A DNA stretch of 26,312 bases from the IMG/VR virus record IMGVR_UViG_3300027736_000220, positions 1 to 26,312 of that record; one strand, given 5' to 3'. The notes below the pieces were generated by a model that saw nothing but the letters and a program-made list of their open reading frames with translations, had not been told where the DNA came from and did not search any database. Positions 21,462 through 26,312 of the stretch are shown here, piece after piece (position 1 is the first letter of the stretch; every line of letters starts with the position of its first letter). The translations under genes were made by a program, and so were the position numbers. The DNA is from a virus.

Positions 21462-22433
21462 ATGGCAAAGCATACAGATGCAGATTTTATAGAGGTCTGG
21501 AATAAATTTAAAAGCCCGGTAAAAGTAGCAGAAGCTCTAAAAATAAACATCAGAACAGTAAATTACAGAAGAAGAAGTCTGGAACAAAAATACAAGATTC
21601 AACTTGAGGCTACAGACGAGAGAGCAAAGAAGTTTGCTAACAACGTCCACCTGATCAAAGCTAGGCATATAGGTGGAATCATAGATGGCACAGTCCTAGT
21701 ATTCTCAGACGCACACTTCTGGCCCAATATACGCACCACAGCATTTCAAGGATTGCTCTGGGCTATTAACACTCTCAAGCCCATCATGGTTGTCAACAAC
21801 GGTGATGCGTTTGACGGAGCCACAATTTCCAGATATCCGAGATCACAGTGGCAACAAAGGCCGTCAGTCGCACAAGAGTTGGATGCTTGTAAAGGGTATC
21901 TAAAAGAAATTGAAGATGCCTGTCACAAGGTTAGGCATCACACTCAATTAGTCTGGCCTTTAGGTAACCATGACGCCAGGTTGGAATCCAGGCTCAGTGC
22001 TATGGTTCCTGAGTTTGAAGGAGTTACAGGGTTAACTCTCAAGGATCATTTCCCCAAGTGGACCCCATGTTGGTCTTGCTGGCCTGTGCCCAATGTTGTC
22101 ATCAAGCACCGCTACAAGAGTGGCGTCCACGCTACCCACAACAACACGGTTAACGCTGGGTTGACCATCGTGACTGGTCATCTTCACAGTCTTAAGGTCA
22201 CGCCATTTGACGATTACCGGGGAACCCGTTGGGGAGTAGATACCGGAACACTTGCAGATACAGACGGTCCGCAGTTCCTAGATTATCTGGAAGACAGCCC
22301 GACCAACTGGAGATCGGGCTTTGTTGTGCTGACTTTTAAAGACGGGCATCTTCTCATGCCAGAGATCGCTCGGAAGCACAGTGATGGGTTCATTGACTTC
22401 CGAGGTCAGCTCATAGGAGTAAGCGGATATTAA
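21462..22433 (+). CDS. Calcineurin-like metallophosphoesterase with N-terminal HTH
   Basis: Encodes 323 residues. Residues about 18-41 read as a helix-turn-helix (SPVKVAEALKINIRTVNYRR). The rest is a metallophosphoesterase with all metal motifs: D83-x-H85 (FSDAHFWPN), GD115AFD, GN169H170DA, H223 (GVHATH) and GH240LH242. Members are phosphatases or nucleases (SbcD/Mre11 relatives). The HTH suggests it acts on DNA or regulates. It is the last + strand gene and converges on the - strand block. No strong ribosome binding site is visible. Confidence 0.85.
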   Translation: MAKHTDADFIEVWNKFKSPVKVAEALKINIRTVNYRRRSLEQKYKIQLEATDERAKKFANNVHLIKARHIGGIIDGTVLVFSDAHFWPNIRTTAFQGLLWAINTLKPIMVVNNGDAFDGATISRYPRSQWQQRPSVAQELDACKGYLKEIEDACHKVRHHTQLVWPLGNHDARLESRLSAMVPEFEGVTGLTLKDHFPKWTPCWSCWPVPNVVIKHRYKSGVHATHNNTVNAGLTIVTGHLHSLKVTPFDDYRGTRWGVDTGTLADTDGPQFLDYLEDSPTNWRSGFVVLTFKDGHLLMPEIARKHSDGFIDFRGQLIGVSGY

Positions 22434-22606
22434 CTATCCGTTTGTTCGTCTTTTTCTTGACCCTCTTCCTCTTCTTCTTCCAACTCTTCTTCGTCATCCG
22501 TTTCAACAACGGTAGTCTCGCCGTTGAACATTTCTTCCAGTAGAGGCTGGATTTCGGTTGCGTCAAAGTACGCTACATCTGCTTCAAAAGAAATCTTGAC
22601 TTTCAT
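22430..22606 (-). CDS. Very acidic small protein, 58 aa
   Basis: Start chosen is ATG at 22606-22604, with TTGAGG five bases upstream; a TTG at 22618 is less likely. The 58 residues begin with beta-like KVKISFEADVAYFDA, then a helix (IQPLLEEMF) and a long Glu/Asp tail (seven Glu in a row, plus DDEEE). Such charge can mimic DNA, as in Ocr or other anti-restriction proteins, but this is speculative. It is the last gene of the - strand block and its stop overlaps the stop of the metallophosphoesterase gene. Confidence 0.65.
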   Translation of the reverse strand: MKVKISFEADVAYFDATEIQPLLEEMFNGETTVVETDDEEELEEEEEEGQEKDEQTDS

Positions 22607-22623
22607 GATTGACCTCAAGTTTT

Positions 22624-22646
22624 TGCCGGAATTGGCACTTTATTTT
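22624..22646 (+). terminator. Weak terminator-like hairpin for the + strand transcript
   Basis: TGCC at 22624-22627 and GGCA at 22634-22637 form a four-pair stem, followed by CTTTATTTT to 22646. The stem is short, so this is weak evidence. It lies beyond the convergent stop codons and behind the acidic gene, so + strand transcripts would have to run into that gene before stopping. No better terminator is visible between the two convergent genes. Confidence 0.25.
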
Positions 22647-22666
22647 AGGATCAAATTGTTTCCGTT

Positions 22667-23404
22667 TTAAGGCGCTGGGATAAGTCCACCCTCGAACAGG
22701 TAAGACCCGTAGTGTCCCAGGCGTACCCAAGGTGCTGCGTAGACCTTGTGACCGTGCTTCCTGGCGATCGTGCAGAAGGCAAAGTCCTCTGACAGCAGAC
22801 GATGGTCTACAACAGGAACCGGGAAGTATTCGTGAATCTTGTCCCGCTTCATCGTTCCTGCTGTGTCTAGCACATCGTTGTAGTACCAGCGTACACGCCT
22901 CTTGAGGTTCTGGAAGACTTCCCTCTTGATGAGCATGAAGCCAGTACCGCCGTTAGCGATCTCTAGCGGTTCATGGGCTGGAACCTTAACCTCTCCTTCC
23001 TGGCCTACAAGGTTAACTACCAGAGCGCCGGTGTAGTTCTTGAGTTGATCTACAGGAACTCCGTTAGCGGCTGCTGAGGCTACCTGTTGCCAGTTAATCT
23101 CCTTCTTGGGGTAGATTCCGCAGATAATGTCCTTGTCTGCTTTCACCATCGAGATAACGTCAGCAGGGTTGAACCGGATATCTGCGTCTATGAACATCAG
23201 GTGGGTGCAGTGCTTGTGAGTTAAGAACTGCTGCACCATCGCGTTCCTAGCCCTCTGGATGAGGCTTTCGTTGAACATGAAGGATACGGATAGTTCCATG
23301 CCATTGTCTTTGATAGCGGGGACTAGAGACAGGATGGACTGCATATAGAACCCTGTCCCCATGCCACCGTACATGGGCGTAGCTACGAATATATGATTTT
23401 TCAT
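22667..23404 (-). CDS. GT-A-type glycosyltransferase
   Basis: Encodes 245 residues. The N-terminus MKNHIFVATPMYGG, then HLMFIDADIRFNP with a D73-A-D75 motif, is the nucleotide-sugar and metal site of GT-A glycosyltransferases. ESLIQRARNAMV between them is also common to these enzymes. ANGGTGFMLIKREVF and VDHRLLSEDFAFC follow, matching the acceptor-side motifs of GT2-like enzymes. Its ATG overlaps the stop of the GT-B-type gene upstream as ATGA, so the two are coexpressed. The target may be a virion protein, a host polysaccharide or DNA; the sequence does not say. Confidence 0.8.
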   Translation of the reverse strand: MKNHIFVATPMYGGMGTGFYMQSILSLVPAIKDNGMELSVSFMFNESLIQRARNAMVQQFLTHKHCTHLMFIDADIRFNPADVISMVKADKDIICGIYPKKEINWQQVASAAANGVPVDQLKNYTGALVVNLVGQEGEVKVPAHEPLEIANGGTGFMLIKREVFQNLKRRVRWYYNDVLDTAGTMKRDKIHEYFPVPVVDHRLLSEDFAFCTIARKHGHKVYAAPWVRLGHYGSYLFEGGLIPAP

Positions 23405-24351
23405 TTGAACACCGTATGGACTTTCTGGATAAATTGTTTGTCTTCAATGGTCAAGAAGTTTCGGTACCTGTCCATAGACTTCCAAGCGTCCTCAAAACCG
23501 TCTGTAAGGATGCTCTGAACCCTCTGTGCCAGGTTACCTTGCAGCAGGTCAAAGTCATTGAACATGAGGTGCTGAGGCAGCGGTACGTCCTCAAAGAACT
23601 GTGCTGCTCCTGCTGTTCTACACATGACTACGCAACCCCACTTAGCTGCTTCTCTAGGCATACGATCTTTGCCTGGATGATGACCAAAGTCTATGTAGAG
23701 TCTAGACTTCATCATTTCATCTTTGACTTGCTCTGCATCCATCCCGGTAAGAGGAATGAACTTGATGTGTGGCATCTGTGCAGCTAGAGCAAGAGCACGC
23801 TCTTTACCCTTGCGTGGGTTGTAGAGAATGGTTTGTTTCATCTCTAGATCAATCGCATTGGCTGTATATAGATCATCTATATAATCTGATATCTCCCAGA
23901 TATCTCTAACACCATGCTGCTGCAAAAAGTTAGCTGCGTAGCGTGACTGGTAGTAGTGCTGGATAGGAAGTTGAAAGAACTCTTTCCTTGTCTGTTCCTG
24001 CAAGAGTGGGCTGTCTACAGTAAATGCGTTGTCTACAGATAGCCACCAAACAGCGGTAGGAATGTGATGGCAGAGTTGTCTAGCAAAGTTGGTAAAGACT
24101 TCTGGAAAGATTATCTGCTTGATATCACTTACTTTGCAAGAATAAGCAATGTCTGTTCTATAACGTTCATATTCAACTATTTTTTGATGAGGAGGATTGA
24201 CAATAAATTCTTCACCATCTATATTAAAACCACATTCGGGTGAAATATAAACGATCCTGTTATCAATCCTGAGTGTTGCTAATCCGTCTGCGAGTTGGTG
24301 TAGAGATTCAACTCCACCTGTAACGAATATGGGTGAGACAATAATAATCAA
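23401..24351 (-). CDS. GT-B-type glycosyltransferase (TTG start)
   Basis: Starts at TTG 24351-24349 with AGAGGATATATC upstream; no in-frame ATG is better placed. The 316 residues begin IIIVSPIFVTGGVESLHQL, the glycine-rich N-terminal loop of GT-B enzymes. Residues 221-245 (HHPGKDRMPREAAKWGCVVM) carry the conserved E-x7-type donor-binding region. It is coupled to the GT-A-type gene that follows. The pair suggests a two-step sugar transfer, for example one enzyme adding the first sugar and the other extending it. Confidence 0.7.
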   Translation of the reverse strand: MIIIVSPIFVTGGVESLHQLADGLATLRIDNRIVYISPECGFNIDGEEFIVNPPHQKIVEYERYRTDIAYSCKVSDIKQIIFPEVFTNFARQLCHHIPTAVWWLSVDNAFTVDSPLLQEQTRKEFFQLPIQHYYQSRYAANFLQQHGVRDIWEISDYIDDLYTANAIDLEMKQTILYNPRKGKERALALAAQMPHIKFIPLTGMDAEQVKDEMMKSRLYIDFGHHPGKDRMPREAAKWGCVVMCRTAGAAQFFEDVPLPQHLMFNDFDLLQGNLAQRVQSILTDGFEDAWKSMDRYRNFLTIEDKQFIQKVHTVFK

Positions 24352-24365
24352 GATATATCCTCTAT
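24352..24365 (-). promoter_or_regulatory. Repeated ribosome binding site, copy 1
   Basis: Read on the - strand this is ATAGAGGATATATC, ending just before the TTG start of the GT-B-type gene. The same 14 bases occur upstream of the gene at 24379-24606. The AGAGG core is a good Shine-Dalgarno site, which decides the TTG start. Confidence 0.6.
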
Positions 24366-24378
24366 ACGATGAATGTAT

Positions 24379-24606
24379 TTACCTTTTGAGTTCTTTCAAC
24401 TCTTTAATTTGTCTTGCAAGTTTGTCTCTGATCTTTGAATGCAAAATATTGTCAGGCTCTTTTCCCTTTTTTTCTATCATTGCATCTGCTATATCGTATG
24501 CGAATTCTGCAAGCTCTTTGTTGCTTCCCATGCCGTCTAGATTTATTAAAATCCCTGAGATTGCTTGACCGGCAAACCAATCTCTTAAAGTCATTCCTTC
24601 TATCAT
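24379..24606 (-). CDS. Small conserved-type protein starting MIEGMTLRDW, 75 aa
   Basis: ATG 24606-24604 overlaps the stop of the upstream gene as ATGA and has AGAGG well placed before it; the later ATG (residue 5) is too close to its GAAGGA. The 75 residues contain MTLRDWFAGQAISGIL and later YDIADAMIEKKGK, a pattern I know from many short phage proteins without known function. The rest is charged helix (SKIRDKLARQIKELKELKR). Confidence 0.7.
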   Translation of the reverse strand: MIEGMTLRDWFAGQAISGILINLDGMGSNKELAEFAYDIADAMIEKKGKEPDNILHSKIRDKLARQIKELKELKR

Positions 24607-24911
24607 GATATATCCTCTATTCTCATTACATATCTACCTTTAGAATTCTTCCTGTGTCCATGTACTTCTATCCGGATACCCGCTTTCCTTACTGCTCCCA
24701 CTGTGTCAGACGCCATGATCTTGTTGATGCGGTCTGCAACACCAGATGCCGTGACCTGCACAGCAAGGACTTCATTCTCGCGGATAGCCAGGATGTCACA
24801 CCAACCCCAGAGATCCTGCCGTATCCGAGCATGTGGATTCCACTTCTCAACTATGGCGCAGAGATAGCCCTGCTCACGCAGGTACTCTAAAGACCTCTGG
24901 GTAGGAGTCAT
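24603..24911 (-). CDS. Putative small nuclease of PD-(D/E)xK-like fold, 102 aa
   Basis: Start chosen is ATG 24911-24909, which overlaps the stop of the upstream gene as ATGA; an earlier ATG at 24968 would lie inside that gene. The 102 residues carry D33-LWGWC-D39-ILAI, E47-VLAVQVT and a basic stretch (HGHRKNSKGRY). The order recalls small phage resolvase- or VRR-type nucleases, where D and E residues bind metal. The usual final Lys is replaced by Thr (QVT), so activity is uncertain. Confidence 0.5.
   Translation of the reverse strand: MTPTQRSLEYLREQGYLCAIVEKWNPHARIRQDLWGWCDILAIRENEVLAVQVTASGVADRINKIMASDTVGAVRKAGIRIEVHGHRKNSKGRYVMRIEDIS
24607..24620 (-). promoter_or_regulatory. Repeated ribosome binding site, copy 2
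   Basis: Read on the - strand this is ATAGAGGATATATC, directly before the ATG at 24606. It is identical to the copy at 24352-24365. It may reflect a duplicated leader or selection for a particular initiation strength. Confidence 0.6.
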
Positions 24912-25345
24912 CAGAACTCTTCTTTTAACTCTTTGTGCCGCTGCTTGTGGCAGGGCTGGCAAAGCCACATAACTTCAAGTGGTTTGTCGTAGTCTTCATG
25001 GTGAGCGAGAGATCGTTCAGACCCGCAGCGACAGCATGGGGCGCGTACAAGCAAGCCTTTACTAATTGCTCGCGCAACCGCGTTGTGAGCTTTTGTGCGT
25101 CTACGATCTTCATTTCTCCAGGCGTGAGTGATAATGAGATTTGCAAGTTTTCTCTCAGGTCTTTTAGCTCTCTCTTTGTCATATTCTCGAATCCTTTCTA
25201 TATTTTCTGTTCTGTGTTTTGAAACATCTGCTTTCGTGCAGGTTTTGCACTTGTTGAGATGACCGTCACCCATCATCAGATGTTTGTAAAACTCTTCCAA
25301 TGGCTTGACGGTCTTGCACTTGAAACACTCTTTAGAACTGATCAT
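24911..25345 (-). CDS. HNH-type / zinc-binding protein, 144 aa
   Basis: Start chosen is ATG 25345-25343 with AGAGG upstream; a longer frame from 25375 is less likely. The 144 residues have an N-terminal zinc ribbon (C7-x2-C10 and C33-x2-C36), a basic middle, and an HNH-like C-terminus: C104/C105-x-C107, AHHEDYDKPLEV around H115-H116, C129-x2-C132, then H133 and H137. Many phage proteins of this form are homing-type or packaging-associated nucleases. The second His of a classical HNH is not certain here, so it might only bind DNA. Confidence 0.7.
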   Translation of the reverse strand: MISSKECFKCKTVKPLEEFYKHLMMGDGHLNKCKTCTKADVSKHRTENIERIREYDKERAKRPERKLANLIITHAWRNEDRRRTKAHNAVARAISKGLLVRAPCCRCGSERSLAHHEDYDKPLEVMWLCQPCHKQRHKELKEEF

Positions 25346-25373
25346 GCCGTACCTCTGTGCTGGTGGTACGACC

Positions 25374-25379
25374 ATTATA
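25374..25379 (-). promoter_or_regulatory. Candidate -10 box (TATAAT) before the HNH-type gene
   Basis: On the - strand this is a perfect TATAAT in the short gap between two genes, 28 bases before the ATG at 25345. No good TTGACA-like box lies 16-18 bases upstream. It may be a weak internal promoter or chance in an AT-rich gap. Confidence 0.35.
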
Positions 25380-25387
25380 GACCAGTT

Positions 25388-25711
25388 CTAATTAAAAGGT
25401 ACGTCAGAATCAGGATCGTAGTTCTTCTTGAACGATCCACTAGACGGTGCATACTTAGGTTTGACCTCGGTATGCTGCTCTGACTTATCTTTGTGGTAGG
25501 TGTTCTCTTGCAGAGTCACATACTCATTGCCATTGCTGGCAGTGTTCTTCCACGCAGACAATGCCAGTTGTTCTCCTGCTGCGTAGGCGCGTTGCAGGAT
25601 AAGAACACCGTCAAAGTCAGGTTGTTTAGGATGCTTCTTTGCCTTGGGATCTGTCCAGAAAAGATGGGCCTTGCCGGGCGTAGGAACGTATCCTTGCTTG
25701 TTTGACGACAT
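25388..25711 (-). CDS. Hypothetical protein with SSB-like acidic C-terminus, 107 aa
   Basis: Start chosen is ATG 25711-25709, with AAGGAG at 25719-25724, seven bases upstream. The 107 residues include HLFWTDPKAKKHPKQPDFDG, a beta-rich part (VLILQRAYAAGEQLALSAWK) and NEYVTLQEN. This recalls small OB-fold-like phage proteins. The end, YDPDSDVPFN, resembles the acidic tip of single-stranded DNA-binding proteins (DDDIPF), by which they recruit other replication proteins. It lies next to the RecT-like gene, so a replication or recombination role is plausible. Confidence 0.6.
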   Translation of the reverse strand: MSSNKQGYVPTPGKAHLFWTDPKAKKHPKQPDFDGVLILQRAYAAGEQLALSAWKNTASNGNEYVTLQENTYHKDKSEQHTEVKPKYAPSSGSFKKNYDPDSDVPFN

Positions 25712-25739
25712 CAAATAACTCCTTGTTTATATTACCTAT

Positions 25740-25751
25740 GGCTTGGAAGCC
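25740..25751. other. 12-bp palindrome between RecT-like and SSB-tail genes
   Basis: GGCTTGGAAGCC is an inverted repeat with a two-base centre, just after the stop of the RecT-like gene on the - strand. There is no T-run behind it in either direction. A weak hairpin or a protein site is possible; chance cannot be excluded. Confidence 0.3.
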
Positions 25752-25753
25752 GC

Positions 25754-26312
25754 TCACAGAAAATCCACCCCTTCTTCCAGGATCTGTGGCGGCTCTACTG
25801 GCTTTGGGGCAAGAGCACCAGAATCCCTTAGCACCTGCTTCATCCTCAGATTGAAGATGGTAGGCAGTGCTTCTATACCCGCAGTGTTGAACTCCATCAG
25901 ACGCTGGATCTTCTCTTTCTTAACTTCGTCGAACATGTTAGATCCGTTGATCCGACCAATAAGTTCCCGCATCCCGTCGATATATCCATCCATGTCTGGG
26001 AAGGATTGATAGACCTCTCCATCACCTTTGTAGATGTTGTAGGGATGCTCTTGGGAAATCTTAGGCTCAGGAGCCTCTACAACGACCGCTGCGCCCATAT
26101 CTTTGTGCTGTGCATGGGTAGGTATGTCCTGCATCTCCTCGGGCGTGTAGACGCCTAATACAACGCCGGGGAAAACAGTACGGATTCCCTCACTGACTAC
26201 CCTGGCACGCAGCATCGCACGGGGATAGTTCTTCCAGTTGTCCTTGCCGGTCAAATTAGCCTTCTTAGCTTGCTCGAACGTCCAGGTAATGGTTGCGGAA
26301 CCACCGGAAGGG
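25754..26312 (-). CDS. RecT-like single-strand annealing recombinase (5' end outside window)
   Basis: The frame is open from the window edge on the - strand and ends at TGA 25756-25754; 185 residues are visible and the start lies beyond base 26312. The visible N-terminal part reads SATITWTFEQAKKANL, then GKDNWKNYPRAMLRARVVSE, GIRTVFPGVVLGVYTPEE. This pattern, with the WxxYPxxMLxxRxxSxxxRxxFPxxxxGxYTxEE string, matches RecT-type recombinases. The C-terminal third is helical with an acidic end. It anneals DNA strands in phage recombination and is the first gene of the visible - strand block. Confidence 0.7.
   Translation of the reverse strand, partial: PSGGSATITWTFEQAKKANLTGKDNWKNYPRAMLRARVVSEGIRTVFPGVVLGVYTPEEMQDIPTHAQHKDMGAAVVVEAPEPKISQEHPYNIYKGDGEVYQSFPDMDGYIDGMRELIGRINGSNMFDEVKKEKIQRLMEFNTAGIEALPTIFNLRMKQVLRDSGALAPKPVEPPQILEEGVDFL

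Noticed and set aside
1-26312. tRNA genes, CRISPR array, integrase or attachment sites
   Set aside because: None was seen by eye on either strand. A tRNAscan-type search was not possible here, so a divergent tRNA cannot be strictly excluded.

Overview
The window is one continuous piece of a tailed double-stranded DNA bacteriophage genome (Caudoviricetes). No host genes, tRNA, rRNA, integrase, IS element or CRISPR array were seen. The gene order is portal, scaffold, major capsid protein, head-tail adaptor, nozzle-like tail protein, fibres, then a run of large ejection-type proteins. There is no tail-tube, sheath or tape-measure gene. This points to a short-tailed (podovirus-like) virion. The fibre domains (S74 chaperone, LamG repeats, GSGYTS-type repeats) resemble those common in environmental, especially aquatic, phages, but the host cannot be named from this sequence. 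Genes are packed tightly: many start and stop codons overlap as ATGA, TAATG or GTGA, and several starts are GTG or TTG.

Layout on the + strand: 1-1089 is the C-terminal part of the portal gene. 1082-1480 is an unusual zone of very small, mostly Arg/Lys-rich reading frames plus a hairpin that covers a Shine-Dalgarno site. 1488-2683 holds two small virion or assembly genes and a scaffold-like gene, followed by the major capsid protein (2702-3712), three small genes, the adaptor (4797-5642) and the nozzle-like protein (5643-7877), which carries six inserted repeats. 7879-13092 is the host-recognition block: an S74-chaperone fibre, a small beta protein, a Gly-rich fibre, a triple-LamG protein and a fibre-assembly chaperone. 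13095-19570 holds small genes and four large putative internal virion (ejection) proteins. 19570-21386 is a lysis and small-protein block: two membrane proteins, an M15 peptidase endolysin and two small basic proteins. A metallophosphoesterase (21462-22433) ends the + strand series.

At 22430 the coding strand flips, and the two convergent genes share their stop codons. The - strand, read from 26312 down to 22430, carries an early/metabolic set: a RecT-like recombinase (cut by the window edge), a small protein with an SSB-like acidic C-terminus, an HNH-type zinc protein, a small putative nuclease, a short conserved-looking protein, two glycosyltransferases and a very acidic small protein.

The + strand set plausibly builds the particle, delivers DNA and lyses the cell. 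The - strand set plausibly handles recombination and DNA processing, plus sugar modification of a phage or host target. The parts most worth a second look are the micro-ORF and hairpin zone after the portal, the base-composition mosaic inside the LamG gene, the paralogous pair of small beta proteins about 11 kb apart, and the paired glycosyltransferases.
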